Origin: Streptomyces fumanus
GTDB taxonomy: Bacteria > Actinomycetota > Actinomycetes > Streptomycetales > Streptomycetaceae
NCBI RefSeq assembly: GCF_014655295.1
Contig: NZ_BNBI01000006.1
Coordinates: 310,001 to 374,000 of the forward strand
Length of the DNA: 64,000 nt
Direction of reading: 5' to 3'
The position numbers and the translations under genes are program-made. Under the pieces are notes generated by a model. It saw nothing but the letters and a program-made list of their open reading frames with translations, was not told the DNA's origin and made no database searches. Within the stretch, counting starts at the first letter, position 1. The number at the start of each line of letters is the position of its first letter. Of this stretch, positions 45,685 through 57,091 are shown piece after piece.

Positions 45685-46168
45685 TGTCGAACGGCGCGGT
45701 CAGCCGGCGCAGCAGCCCCGCCAGTTCGCCGCGCTGCCCGCGGGACAGCTCCCCGAGGATGGCCCGCTCCTGCTCCAGCAGCCCGGCCAGCGCCTGGTCG
45801 GCGCGGTCCCGGCCCTCGTCGGTCAGCCGGACCAGCACCCCGCGCCGGTCGCTGGGGTCGGGGAGCCGCTCCACCAGGCCCTTCTTGGCCAGCCGGTCGA
45901 TCCGGTTGGTCATCGTGCCGGAGGTGACCAGGGTCTGGGTCAGCAACTGCCCGGGCGAGAGCTGGTACGGGGTGCCCGCGCGGCGCAGCGCGGTGAGCAC
46001 GTCGAACTCCCACGGCTCCAGATGGTGCTCGGCGAAGGCCAGCCGGCGCGCGCGGTCCAGGTGCCGGGCCAGCCTGCTCACCCGGCTGAGCACTTCGAGC
46101 GGTTCCACGTCGAGGTCAGGGCGCTCCCGGCGCCACGCTGCGACCAGCCGATCGACCTCGTCCTCCAT
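45671..46168 (-). CDS. tamR: MarR family regulator TamR
   Basis: 165 residues from ATG 46168. Winged-helix MarR: LEPWEFDVLTALRRAG, TSGTMTNRIDRLAKKGLV (recognition helix) and the DRRGVLVRLTDEG wing. It is divergent from tam. In S. coelicolor the equivalent TamR is reported to respond to trans-aconitate and citrate and to control tam under oxidative stress. I recall this rather than derive it. An 18-base dyad lies in the shared promoter region. The C-terminal codons are part of a tandem repeat. Confidence 0.88.
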   Translation of the reverse strand: MEDEVDRLVAAWRRERPDLDVEPLEVLSRVSRLARHLDRARRLAFAEHHLEPWEFDVLTALRRAGTPYQLSPGQLLTQTLVTSGTMTNRIDRLAKKGLVERLPDPSDRRGVLVRLTDEGRDRADQALAGLLEQERAILGELSRGQRGELAGLLRRLTAPFDNIPG

Positions 46169-46201
46169 GACGATCAGTGTAGTTGTTCTGTCGACGTAAA
46201 G

Positions 46202-46219
46202 TCTCTTGACGTCGAGATA
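46202..46219. promoter_or_regulatory. Candidate TamR operator
   Basis: TCTCTTGACGTCGAGATA is symmetric around GACGTC at 7 of 9 positions per half. It lies 34 bases ahead of the tamR start and 52 ahead of tam, the only strong dyad in the divergent gap. Confidence 0.6.
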
Positions 46220-46270
46220 CCTTTGCGGTGACGCTGGATACCCGCCCGTCCGGCCACCCGGGAGGCCCCC

Positions 46271-47077
46271 ATGCCCGCCACCGCCCCCACCTGGGACCCC
46301 GCCCAGTACCTGCGGCACGCAGGCCCGCGCGCCCGCCCCTTCGCCGACCTCCTGGCCCGCGTCCCCGCCCTGCCCGGCGACCCGCCCCGCATCGCCGACC
46401 TCGGCTGCGGCCCCGGCAACGTCACCGCGCTGCTCGCCGACCGCTGGCCCACCGCCCGCATCACCGGCTACGACACCTCGCCCGAGATGCTCGACCGCGC
46501 CCGCGCGCACGCCGGCCCCACCCCCGGCGGCGGCCGCCTCGACTTCCTCCGCGCCGACCTGCGCACCTGGACCCCCGACGCGCCCCTGGACCTGATCGTC
46601 TCCAACGCCACCCTCCAGTGGGTGCCCGGCCACACCGGCCTCTTCCCCGCCTGGATCGACGCCCTCGCCCCCGGCGGCACCCTCGCCCTCCAGGTCCCCG
46701 GCAACTTCGACGCCCCCAGCCACCGCCTGATGCGCGACCTGGCGTCCGGCCACCCCCGCCTCGACGGCGTCCTGCGCCACGAGGACGCCGTGCGCACCCC
46801 CGAGGAGTACCTCACCGCCCTCACCGACCTCGGCTGCGAGGTCGACGCCTGGGAGACGACCTACGTCCACCTGCTGCCCGGCGAGGACCCGGTCCTGGAC
46901 TGGGTCCGCGGCACCGGCCTGCGCCCCGTCCTGGACGCCCTCGCCGACGCCCCCGAGGACCGCGCCGCCTTCCTCACCGCCTACCGCGCCGCCCTGCGCA
47001 CCGCCTACCCGCCGGGCCCGCACGGCACCCCGTTCCCGTTCCGCCGGGTCTTCGCGGTGGCCCGGAAAGCAGGCTGA
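46271..47077 (+). CDS. tam: Trans-aconitate 2-methyltransferase
   Basis: 268 residues from ATG 46271. SAM-dependent class I methyltransferase: YLRHAGPRARPFADLLARV, DLGCGPGNVTALLADRWP, GYDTSPEMLDRA, and LDLIVSNATLQWVPGH, all diagnostic for Tam. It methylates trans-aconitate, a by-product that inhibits aconitase, and so protects the TCA cycle. It is divergent from tamR. Confidence 0.92.
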   Translation: MPATAPTWDPAQYLRHAGPRARPFADLLARVPALPGDPPRIADLGCGPGNVTALLADRWPTARITGYDTSPEMLDRARAHAGPTPGGGRLDFLRADLRTWTPDAPLDLIVSNATLQWVPGHTGLFPAWIDALAPGGTLALQVPGNFDAPSHRLMRDLASGHPRLDGVLRHEDAVRTPEEYLTALTDLGCEVDAWETTYVHLLPGEDPVLDWVRGTGLRPVLDALADAPEDRAAFLTAYRAALRTAYPPGPHGTPFPFRRVFAVARKAG

Positions 47078-47078
47078 C

Positions 47079-47327
47079 TCAGCCGGTGCGGCCCAGATGC
47101 GTGACGAGAACGCGGATCGCGCCGTCATCGATGACGTACAGGACCCGGTACGCGCCGACGCGGAGGCGGCGGATGTCCGGGCCGTACGCGGTGGAGTTGA
47201 GCGGGCGCGGGTCCTTGGCGAGCATGTCGACGGCCTCGTACACGGCGGCGAGTCCGGACGGGTCGGACTGAAGGAACCGGACGGCCGCGTTCGTCGCCTC
47301 CGGTTCCCAGAGGATGCGGTAGGTCAC
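47079..47327 (-). CDS. relE: RelE/ParE-type toxin
   Basis: 82 residues from GTG 47327. RelE fold: YRILWEPEATNAAVRFL, LAKDPRPLNSTAYG, RRLRVGAYRVLYVIDDGAIRVLVTHLG. The Arg and Tyr of the ribosome-facing surface are present. It overlaps the antitoxin stop by GTGA, the normal antitoxin-first order. Convergent with tam, 1 base between stops. It is expected to cut mRNA on ribosomes when free. Confidence 0.9.
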   Translation of the reverse strand: MTYRILWEPEATNAAVRFLQSDPSGLAAVYEAVDMLAKDPRPLNSTAYGPDIRRLRVGAYRVLYVIDDGAIRVLVTHLGRTG

Positions 47328-47575
47328 GGACGCAGCCCCAGCATCCGCCCGACCTCTTCGTGTGCGATGCCCTCGGCCAGGGTGCCCTCGGCCTTGCGAC
47401 GCTGGTACTCCGAGACCGCCAGGGCGTCTTCCAGGTCCTCTATCACCTGGGGAGAGACGAGAAGCGCGGCCACGTGCCCGTGGTCGGTGAGCGCGATGGT
47501 CTCGCGGCCGTGAGCCGCACGGCGGACGAGGTCACCGAGCTGGGCGCGGGCGGTGCTGATGGTGATGGCAGACAT
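47324..47575 (-). CDS. relB: RelB/Phd-type antitoxin
   Basis: 83 residues from ATG 47575 (MSAITISTARAQLGDLV); six further residues are possible from ATG 47593. YefM/Phd N-terminus (TISTARAQLGDLVRRAAHGRE) for DNA binding, LTDHGHVAALLVSP, then a charged C-terminal tail that should wrap the toxin. The pair lies between tam and a TetR gene. TA modules in this position suggest a later insertion. Confidence 0.9.
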   Translation of the reverse strand: MSAITISTARAQLGDLVRRAAHGRETIALTDHGHVAALLVSPQVIEDLEDALAVSEYQRRKAEGTLAEGIAHEEVGRMLGLRP

Positions 47576-47617
47576 GCCACCATCATTGCACAAGAGTAAT
47601 CTTCTGTACGGCCGGGC

Positions 47618-48295
47618 TCAGTACTTCCGGTGCCCGATCAGCCGAGGCTTCTGGTTGAGGCCGTCCAGGCCGTGCCACGCCAGGTTCACCAGGTGCGCCG
47701 CGACCTCCGCCTTCTTCGGCTTGCGGACGTCCAGCCACCACTGGCCGGTCAGCGCCACCATGCCGACCAGGGCCTGCGCGTACAGCGGGGCCAGCTTGGA
47801 GTCGAAGCCGCGGTTCTTGAACTCGCGGCCCAGGATGTCCTCCACCTGCGTGGCGATGTCCGAGATCAGGGAGGCGAAGGAACCCGTGGACTGCGGGATG
47901 GGGGAGTCGCGGACCAGGATGCGGAAACCGTCCGTGTACTCCTCGATGTAGTCCAGCAGCGCGAACGCGGCCTGCTCGCACAGCTCCCGCGGATGCCCCG
48001 CGGTCAGCGACGACGTCACCATGTCCAGCAGCCGCCGCATCTCACGGTCGACCACCACCGCGTACAGCCCCTCCTTGCCGCCGAAGTGCTCGTACACCAC
48101 CGGCTTGGAGACACCCGCCTTCGCGGCGATCTCCTCCACCGACGTGCCCTCGAAGCCCTTCGCGGCGAAGAGGGTGCGACCGATCTCCAGCAGTTGCTGG
48201 CGGCGCTCGGCACCGGTCATCCGGGTGCGACGCGCACGCCGCGGCTTCTCGTTGCTCGGGGTACTGCTGGAGTCGGTCGCCACGGCGTCAATCAT
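47618..48295 (-). CDS. TetR family regulator (fatty acid desaturase operon)
   Basis: 225 residues from ATG 48295, in an ATGA overlap with the desaturase stop. Basic N-terminus (KPRRARRTRMTGAERR), HTH in TSVEEIAAKAGVSKPVVYEHFGGKEGLY, and a C-terminal domain with WWLDVRKPKK. Being second in the operon, it should regulate its own operon promoter, where two tandem palindromes are found. Ligand is inferred to be an acyl-CoA-type signal. Confidence 0.9.
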   Translation of the reverse strand: MIDAVATDSSSTPSNEKPRRARRTRMTGAERRQQLLEIGRTLFAAKGFEGTSVEEIAAKAGVSKPVVYEHFGGKEGLYAVVVDREMRRLLDMVTSSLTAGHPRELCEQAAFALLDYIEEYTDGFRILVRDSPIPQSTGSFASLISDIATQVEDILGREFKNRGFDSKLAPLYAQALVGMVALTGQWWLDVRKPKKAEVAAHLVNLAWHGLDGLNQKPRLIGHRKY

Positions 48296-49302
48296 GCCGC
48301 CTCGGCCGTCTCCCTCCGGCGGCGGGAGCGGTCTTCACCCTCGTGACGCCTGGAATCGATACGCGAGCGTGACGGCCAGCGCACGTCGTACGCCCAGCCG
48401 AGCCGCTCGAACCAGCGGATCAGCCGCGCCGAGGAGTCGAGCTGGCCCCGCTCCACCCCGTGCCGCGCCGAGGTCGGGTCGGCGTGGTGCAGGTTGTGCC
48501 AGGACTCCCCGCAGGACAGCACCGCCAGCCACCACACGTTGCCCGACCGGTCCCGCGACTTGAACGGCCGCTTGCCCACCGCGTGGCAGATCGAGTTGAT
48601 CGACCACGTCACGTGATGCAGCAGCGCCACCCGGACGAGTGAACCCCAGAAGAACGCGGTGAACGCGCCCCACCAGGACATCGTCACCAGACCGCCGATC
48701 AGCGCCGGCAGCGCCAGCGACACCGCCGTCCACAGCACGAACTGCCGGGAGATCGCCCGCAGCGCCGGGTCCTTGATCAGATCCGGTGCGTACTTGTCCT
48801 GCGGCGTCTGCTCCTCGTCGAACATCCAGCCGAGATGCGCCCACCACAGGCCCTTCAGCAGCGCCGGGACCGTCTCCCCGTACCGCCAGGGCGAATGCGG
48901 GTCGCCCTCCGCGTCGGAGAACTTGTGGTGCTTGCGGTGATCGGCCACCCAGCGCACCAGCGGCCCCTCGACCGCCATCGACCCCGCGATCGCCAACGCG
49001 ATCTTCAACGGCCGTTTCGCCTTGAACGACCCATGGGTGAAATGACGGTGGAAACCGATCGTGATGCCGTGGCAGCCGAGGAAGTAGAAGAAGACCAGCA
49101 GGCCGAGATCCAGCCAGCTCACGCCCCAGCCCCAGGCCAGCGGCACCGCCGCCACCAGGGCCAGGAACGGCACGGTGATGAACAGCAGCAGCGTGATCTG
49201 CTCGATCGACCGCTTCTGCTCACCACCGAGCGTCGCGGAGGGTACGGAGGAGTCGTCCGGTGTCTTCGGTGCACCCGGAATCACATCGGAACTCATGGTC
49301 AT
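48292..49302 (-). CDS. Acyl-CoA/fatty acid delta-9 desaturase
   Basis: 336 residues from ATG 49302 (AGGGGA five bases upstream). Three His boxes hold the di-iron centre: HRHFTH (85-90), HRKHH (122-126) and HNLHH near residue 268. Four TMs surround them, the usual layout. It introduces a double bond into acyl chains to tune membrane fluidity. It is co-transcribed with the TetR gene downstream. Confidence 0.93.
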   Translation of the reverse strand: MTMSSDVIPGAPKTPDDSSVPSATLGGEQKRSIEQITLLLFITVPFLALVAAVPLAWGWGVSWLDLGLLVFFYFLGCHGITIGFHRHFTHGSFKAKRPLKIALAIAGSMAVEGPLVRWVADHRKHHKFSDAEGDPHSPWRYGETVPALLKGLWWAHLGWMFDEEQTPQDKYAPDLIKDPALRAISRQFVLWTAVSLALPALIGGLVTMSWWGAFTAFFWGSLVRVALLHHVTWSINSICHAVGKRPFKSRDRSGNVWWLAVLSCGESWHNLHHADPTSARHGVERGQLDSSARLIRWFERLGWAYDVRWPSRSRIDSRRHEGEDRSRRRRETAEAA

Positions 49303-49366
49303 GCGCGTCCCCTGGGGGGTCGAGGGCAGAGACAGTGGTGCCGGGCCGCGGACCCGCAACCGTTTT

Positions 49367-49396
49367 CCTACGGTTCCGTAACCTACGGCGACGTAA
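49367..49396. promoter_or_regulatory. Tandem palindromic operators ahead of desaturase
   Basis: CCTACGGTTCCGTAA (49367-49381) is followed without a gap by CCTACGGCGACGTAA (49382-49396). Each holds an inverted TACG..CGTA. They lie 65-95 bases upstream of the desaturase ATG. The TetR protein of the same operon is the likely binder. The 293-base gap to ppc shows no gene. Confidence 0.65.
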
Positions 49397-49595
49397 GTAT
49401 GGCAGTGCGTAGCCCCGCGGCAAGAGCCCCTGAGCCTGCGCGTCCCGGTGGACACCTATCCTGGGAGTCGGTCGGACAGCGCGGTCCGCTCTGACTCTTT
49501 CCCGGACGCCCGGCCCCGTAAGCGGCACCCGCCGCGCGAGACGCTCGTCCGGGTTCCCTCCCAGACGAGCTTCAACACTGCAAGGAGCCGCACCT

Positions 49596-52328
<2,733 letters not shown>

Positions 52329-52346
52329 CCACACCCGCGACCAGCA

Positions 52347-52382
52347 CGATGCCCCCGCGCCGCACACCGGCCGGGGGCATCG
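52347..52382. terminator. Bidirectional terminator after ppc
   Basis: CGATGCCCCCG (52347-52357) is the exact complement of CGGGGGCATCG (52372-52382), an 11-base stem with a 14-base loop between ppc and the convergent membrane protein. Confidence 0.75.
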
Positions 52383-52386
52383 CCCG

Positions 52387-52848
52387 TCATACCGCCACGA
52401 AAGCCGCCGTCACCAGCACCGCCCCCGCCCCCGCCAGCACCCACGCCGCCCGCGTCCGCCGCAGCCCGCCCGCCACCACCACCGACGCCAGCAGCAGCGC
52501 ACCGCCCAGCGGCACCCACGCGTACAGCACCCCCGCCGCACCCGACCGCACCGCCTCGTCACCGCCCGGCTTCAGCACCACCGGATACGACCGCCCCTGC
52601 GCCACCGCGACCGAATCCTCCAGCACCACCCGGGCCCGCGCCCGCGCCCCCACCGACCCCGGCGTGAACGGCCCCGCACACGTCCCCCCGCCGCACCGCG
52701 TCACCTCGACCGTGCCCCGCTCCCGCCCCTTGGTCAGCATCACGTGCTGCGCCGACCCCCACGACGCCCACACACCGGCGATCAGGACCAGCACGGCGAC
52801 CGTCCCCATCACCAGGACCCGCCCGAACGACACCACCGCAGAAGGCAT
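52387..52848 (-). CDS. Small membrane protein (153 aa)
   Basis: 153 residues from ATG 52848, with AAGGA eight bases upstream. TM at ~8-30, an outside loop with a Cys pair (VTRCGGGTCAGPF), then two TMs at the C-terminus separated by RRTRAAW. I recognise no named family. A hairpin straddles its start site. Confidence 0.75.
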   Translation of the reverse strand: MPSAVVSFGRVLVMGTVAVLVLIAGVWASWGSAQHVMLTKGRERGTVEVTRCGGGTCAGPFTPGSVGARARARVVLEDSVAVAQGRSYPVVLKPGGDEAVRSGAAGVLYAWVPLGGALLLASVVVAGGLRRTRAAWVLAGAGAVLVTAAFVAV

Positions 52849-52870
52849 GGCCGCGATCCTTGGCCATGCC
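52844..52870 (-). promoter_or_regulatory. Start-site hairpin of the small membrane gene
   Basis: In the transcript GGCATGGCC (52870-52862) pairs perfectly with GGCCATGCC (52852-52844). The ATG lies in the 3' arm and the AAGGA ribosome site in the loop AAGGATCGC. Such folding would limit translation unless it is opened. Confidence 0.5.
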
Positions 52871-52912
52871 TCCACCACCGGTCAACTTCACTGCGCACAG
52901 AGACCGGAAACG

Positions 52913-53515
52913 TCAGGAGTTGTACGACCCCTGCGCCCGCTCCAGCCCCTCCGTCACCAGACACTCCACCGCGTCCGCCGCCCGGTCCACGAACCAGTCC
53001 AGCTCCTTGCGCTCCGCCGACGAGAAGTCCTTCAGCACGAAATCCGCCACCGGCATCCGCCCCGGCGGCCGGCCGATCCCGCACCGCACCCGGTGGTACT
53101 CCGCCCCCATCGCCTTCGTCATCGACTTCAGCCCGTTGTGCCCGTTGTCCCCACCGCCCAGCTTCAGCCGCAGCACCCCGAAGTCGATGTCCAACTCGTC
53201 GTGCACCGCCACCACCCGAGCCGTCGGCACCTTGTAGAAGTCCCGCAGCGCCGTCACCGGCCCACCCGACAGATTCATGTACGACATCGGCTTCACCAGC
53301 ACCACCCGCCGCCCCGCCGGCCCCGGCGGACCCACCCGGCCCTCCACCACCTGCGCCTGCGCCTTGCCGTGCCGCTTGAACCGCGCCCCCATCCGCCCGG
53401 CCAGCAGATCCACCACCATGAAACCGACGTTGTGCCGGTTCCCGGCGTACTCCGGCCCCGGATTGCCCAGCCCCGCGATCAGCCAGGGGGCACCAGAATC
53501 GGTCGTCACGTCCAC
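52913..53515 (-). CDS. pth: Peptidyl-tRNA hydrolase
   Basis: 200 residues from ATG 53515. LIAGLGNPGPEYAGNRHNVGF contains the catalytic His28. KPMSYMNLSGG, HDELDIDFG (catalytic Asp) and GGDNGHNGLKS complete the Pth set. It recycles peptidyl-tRNA dropped from stalled ribosomes. It lies after rplY on the same strand, the usual Streptomyces and Bacillus pairing, with a hairpin between. Confidence 0.96.
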   Translation of the reverse strand: MDVTTDSGAPWLIAGLGNPGPEYAGNRHNVGFMVVDLLAGRMGARFKRHGKAQAQVVEGRVGPPGPAGRRVVLVKPMSYMNLSGGPVTALRDFYKVPTARVVAVHDELDIDFGVLRLKLGGGDNGHNGLKSMTKAMGAEYHRVRCGIGRPPGRMPVADFVLKDFSSAERKELDWFVDRAADAVECLVTEGLERAQGSYNS

Positions 53516-53533
53516 CTCTCCTCACATACGCGC

Positions 53534-53565
53534 CAGCCGCTGCCCCCCGAAGGGAACAGCGGCTG
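53534..53565 (-). terminator. Hairpin between rplY and pth
   Basis: CAGCCGCTG (53534-53542) is the exact complement of CAGCGGCTG (53557-53565), a 9-base stem. It may attenuate pth expression relative to rplY. Confidence 0.5.
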
Positions 53566-53586
53566 ACCACAGGGTGCCTACGGGAC

Positions 53587-54183
53587 TCAGCCCTCCGCGG
53601 CCTCGTCGCCCTCGGCCTCGCCCTCACCCGCGGACTCCTCCGCCTGCGCGGCCACGACCTGCAGCACCACGGTCTCCCCGTCCACGGCCAGCTTGGCACC
53701 GGACGGCAGCGTGATGTCCTTCGCCAGCACCGAGGCACCGGCCGCCAGGCCCTCCACGGACACCGTGACCGACTCGGGCAGGTGCGTCGCCTCGGCCTCG
53801 ATCGGCAGCGCGTTCAGCACGTGCTCCAGCAGGTAGCCACCCGGCGCCAGCTCACCCTCGGCCTGCACCGGCACCTCGACGGCCACCGTCTCGCCGCGCT
53901 GCACCAACTGCAGGTCCACGTGCTCCAGGAAACCCTTCAGCGGGTCACGCTGCACCGACTTCGGAATCGCCAGCTCGGTGCTCTTGCCGTCGATGTCCAG
54001 CGCGATCAGCACGTTCGGCGTACGCAGCGCCAGCAGCAGCTCGTGACCCGGGAAGGTCAGGTGGATCGGGTCGGAACCGTGGCCGTACAGCACACCGGGA
54101 ACCTTGTCGGCACGACGGATGCGACGAGCGGCACCCTTGCCGAACTCGGTACGCGTCTCGGCGGAGATCTTCACCTCGGACAT
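53587..54183 (-). CDS. rplY: 50S ribosomal protein L25/general stress protein Ctc
   Basis: 198 residues from ATG 54183 (MSEVKISAETRTEFGKGAARRIR). The N-terminal L25 domain binds 5S rRNA; the TL5/CTC-type C-terminal beta domain follows; and the tail is acidic (AEESAGEGEAEGDEAAEG). The long TL5 form is usual in actinomycetes. A 176-base gap, without a gene, separates it from prs. Confidence 0.95.
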   Translation of the reverse strand: MSEVKISAETRTEFGKGAARRIRRADKVPGVLYGHGSDPIHLTFPGHELLLALRTPNVLIALDIDGKSTELAIPKSVQRDPLKGFLEHVDLQLVQRGETVAVEVPVQAEGELAPGGYLLEHVLNALPIEAEATHLPESVTVSVEGLAAGASVLAKDITLPSGAKLAVDGETVVLQVVAAQAEESAGEGEAEGDEAAEG

Positions 54184-54359
54184 GATCACTCCTCGTAGGA
54201 AACTAGGAACGGACGTGGTCACCCGGCCACGAACGGCCTGCTACGAAGAGCGCGTCGATAACGGACAGCCCACCCGCGAACACACGAGTGCGGCCTCCCT
54301 CGCCGAGCAACTCCAGCAGTCTACTCGGCACGGAAGGCCGCACCCAAAACGATCAACGA

Positions 54360-55334
54360 TTACTGCTCGTCGAACAGGCTCGTCACCGAACCGTCCTCGA
54401 ACACCTCACGCACCGCACGCGCGATCGTCGGCGCGATCGACAGCACCGTGATCTTGTCCAGCTCCAGCTCGCTCGGCGTCGGCAGCGTATTGGTGAACAC
54501 GAACTCGCTCACCTTCGAGTTCTTCAACCGGTCCGCCGCCGGACCCGACAGCACACCGTGCGTCGCCGTCACGATGACGTCCTCCGCACCGTGCGCGAAC
54601 AACGCGTCCGCCGCGGCGCAGATCGTGCCACCCGTGTCGATCATGTCGTCCACCAGGACACAGATCCGGCCCTTCACATCACCCACGACCTCGTGCACGG
54701 TGACCTGATTCGCCACGTCCTTGTCCCGCCGCTTGTGCACGATCGCCAGCGGCGCGCCCAGCCGGTCGCACCACCGGTCCGCGACCCGCACCCGGCCCGC
54801 GTCCGGAGACACCACCGTCAGCTTCGACCGGTCCACCTTCGCGCCCACGTAGTCCGCCAGCAGCGGCAGCGCGAACAGGTGATCCACCGGCCCGTCGAAG
54901 AAGCCCTGGATCTGGTCCGTGTGCAGATCCACCGCCAGGATGCGGTCCGCACCCGCCGTCTTCATCAGATCCGCCACCAGACGCGCCGAGATCGGTTCAC
55001 GCCCCCGGTGCTTCTTGTCCTGCCGCGCGTAACCGTAGAACGGCACGATGACCGTGATGGAGCGGGCCGACGCGCGCTTCAGCGCGTCGATCATGATCAA
55101 CTGCTCCATGATCCACTTGTTGATCGGAGCCGTGTGGCTCTGGATCAGGAAGCAGTCCGCGCCCCGCGCGGACTCCTGGTAACGCACATAGATCTCGCCA
55201 TTGGCGAAGTCGAAGGCCCTCGTCGGGACGACCCCGACACCCAGCTCGTGGGCGACCTCCTCGGCAAGCTCGGGGTGGGCGCGGCCGGAGAAGAACATCA
55301 TCTTCTTCTCGCCGGTCGTCTTGATCCCGGTCAC
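54360..55334 (-). CDS. prs: Ribose-phosphate pyrophosphokinase
   Basis: 324 residues. MMFFSGRAHPELAEEVA start, GEIYVRYQESARGAD, flexible ATP loop YGYARQDKKHRGREP, DLHTDQIQGFF, and the PRPP-binding VLVDDMIDTGGTI. It makes PRPP for nucleotides, His and Trp. It lies downstream of glmU with 111 bases between, the standard gram-positive order. Confidence 0.96.
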   Translation of the reverse strand: MTGIKTTGEKKMMFFSGRAHPELAEEVAHELGVGVVPTRAFDFANGEIYVRYQESARGADCFLIQSHTAPINKWIMEQLIMIDALKRASARSITVIVPFYGYARQDKKHRGREPISARLVADLMKTAGADRILAVDLHTDQIQGFFDGPVDHLFALPLLADYVGAKVDRSKLTVVSPDAGRVRVADRWCDRLGAPLAIVHKRRDKDVANQVTVHEVVGDVKGRICVLVDDMIDTGGTICAAADALFAHGAEDVIVTATHGVLSGPAADRLKNSKVSEFVFTNTLPTPSELELDKITVLSIAPTIARAVREVFEDGSVTSLFDEQ

Positions 55335-55445
55335 AGCACTGTCTCCTCAGAGGTCTTTCAGCCGGTACGGAGCGGACGTCCCGGCTGGTAAGGGTGCGGG
55401 TGTGCACTTATCACGGTACGACGACTTCGGCGCACCGGTTTCCGG

Positions 55446-56891
55446 TCAGCCTTCGCCGCCCGACTCCCTGACCGCCTCCTCGGCGGCCTTCGCCGCCGCG
55501 CTCCCAGGACGCTTACGAGCCACCCAACCCTCGATATTCCGCTGCTGGCCACGGGCCACGGCCAGCGAACCGGGCGGCACATCCTTGGTGATCACCGAGC
55601 CGGCGGCGGTGTACGCACCGTCCCCGACCGTGACAGGAGCCACAAACATGTTGTCCGAACCCGTCTTGCAGTGCGAGCCGACGGTCGTGTGATGCTTGTG
55701 CTCCCCGTCATAGTTCACGAACACACTCGCGGCCCCGATGTTCGTGAAGTCACCGATCGTCGCGTCCCCCACGTACGACAGGTGCGGCACCTTCGTCCCC
55801 TCACCGATCGACGCGTTCTTCGTCTCCACATACGTACCGATCTTGCCCCGGACACCCAGCCTCGTCCCCGGCCGCAGATACGCGTACGGACCCACACTCG
55901 CCTCCGCGCCGACCTCCGCACCCAGCGCCACGGTGTTGTCCACCCGCGCGCCCGCCCCCACCCGGGTGTCCGTCAGCCGCGCGTTCGGCCCGACCTCCGC
56001 GCCCGCCGCCAGATGCGTCGCCCCGTGCAACTGCGTCCCCGGATGCACCACCACGTCCTGCTCGAACGTCACCGTCACATCGACCCACGTCGTCGCGGGA
56101 TCCACCACCGTCACCCCGGCCAGCATCGCCCGCGTCAGCAACCGGTCGTTCAGGATCCGCCGCGCCTCGGCGAGCTGCACCCGGTTGTTGATCCCCACGA
56201 TCTCCCGGTGATCCACCGCCACGCACGCCCCCACCCGGTGCCCCGCCTCCCGCAGGATCCCGAGCACGTCCGTGAGGTACTCCTCACCCTGGCTGTTGTC
56301 CGTCCGCACCTTCCCCAGCGCGTCCGCGAGCAACTGCCCGTCGAAGGCGAACACCCCCGAATTGATCTCCCGGACCGCCCGCTGCTCCTCGGTCGCGTCC
56401 TTGTGCTCCACGATCGCCGTCACCGCACCGGTGCCGTCCCGCACGATCCGGCCGTAACCGGTCGCGTCCGGCACCTCGGCGGTCAGCACGGTCACCGCGT
56501 TGCCGTCCGCGGCGTGGGTGGCGGCCAGGGCCGTCAGCGTCCCGCCGGTCAGCAGCGGAGTGTCCCCGCAGACCACGACCACGGTCCCGTCGACCGCCCC
56601 GCCCAGCGCCTCCAGCCCCATCCGCACGGCGTGCCCGGTGCCGTTCTGCCGCTCCTGCACGGCGGTACGGACCGCGGGGGCGACCTCGGCCAGATGCGCG
56701 GTGACCTGCTCGCGGGCGTGACCCACGACGACGACCAGGTGCTCGGGCTCCAGTTCTCCGGCGGCGGCGAGCACATGACCCACCAGGGAACGGCCGCAGA
56801 TGTCGTGCAGGACCTTCGGGGTGGCCGACTTCATACGGGTGCCCTCACCCGCGGCGAGGACGACGACGGCTGCCGGGCGGTTGACGCTCAC
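55446..56891 (-). CDS. glmU: Bifunctional GlcNAc-1-P uridyltransferase/GlcN-1-P acetyltransferase
   Basis: 481 residues from GTG 56891 with GAAGGG six bases upstream; ATG 56927 lacks a site. N-terminal pyrophosphorylase: LAAGEGTRMKSATPKVLH, GDTPLLTG, EINSGVFAF. C-terminal left-handed beta-helix acetyltransferase: NFGDFTNIGA-type hexapeptides and YDGEHKHHTTVG. It makes UDP-GlcNAc for peptidoglycan. It is upstream of prs. Confidence 0.96.
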   Translation of the reverse strand: MSVNRPAAVVVLAAGEGTRMKSATPKVLHDICGRSLVGHVLAAAGELEPEHLVVVVGHAREQVTAHLAEVAPAVRTAVQERQNGTGHAVRMGLEALGGAVDGTVVVVCGDTPLLTGGTLTALAATHAADGNAVTVLTAEVPDATGYGRIVRDGTGAVTAIVEHKDATEEQRAVREINSGVFAFDGQLLADALGKVRTDNSQGEEYLTDVLGILREAGHRVGACVAVDHREIVGINNRVQLAEARRILNDRLLTRAMLAGVTVVDPATTWVDVTVTFEQDVVVHPGTQLHGATHLAAGAEVGPNARLTDTRVGAGARVDNTVALGAEVGAEASVGPYAYLRPGTRLGVRGKIGTYVETKNASIGEGTKVPHLSYVGDATIGDFTNIGAASVFVNYDGEHKHHTTVGSHCKTGSDNMFVAPVTVGDGAYTAAGSVITKDVPPGSLAVARGQQRNIEGWVARKRPGSAAAKAAEEAVRESGGEG

Positions 56892-57014
56892 GGGATGCCC
56901 TTCGGCTTCATGGGGAGGGGTGGACATCCGCAGGATACCGGGGGGTAGTGAGGGGGACATGAGTGCGGGCCCTGACGGGGCTGTCACCCAGTCAGGACCC
57001 GAACCCGGCATGTG

Positions 57015-57085
57015 CTCCCGGGGGAGGACTCGAACCCCCATGATCAGAACCAAAATCTGACGTCTTGCCCTTAGACGACCCGGGA
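57015..57085 (-). tRNA. tRNA-Gln (anticodon TTG)
   Basis: A 71-base cloverleaf on the minus strand. Acceptor TCCCGGG pairs with CCCGGGA, followed by G as discriminator. The D arm is GTCT..AGAC. The anticodon stem TCAGA/TCTGA closes the loop TTTTGGT with anticodon TTG. The T arm carries GGTTCGAGTCC. CCA is not encoded. It is 124 bases upstream of glmU and 7 bases after the stop of the next gene. Confidence 0.93.
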
Positions 57086-57091
57086 TTACCG

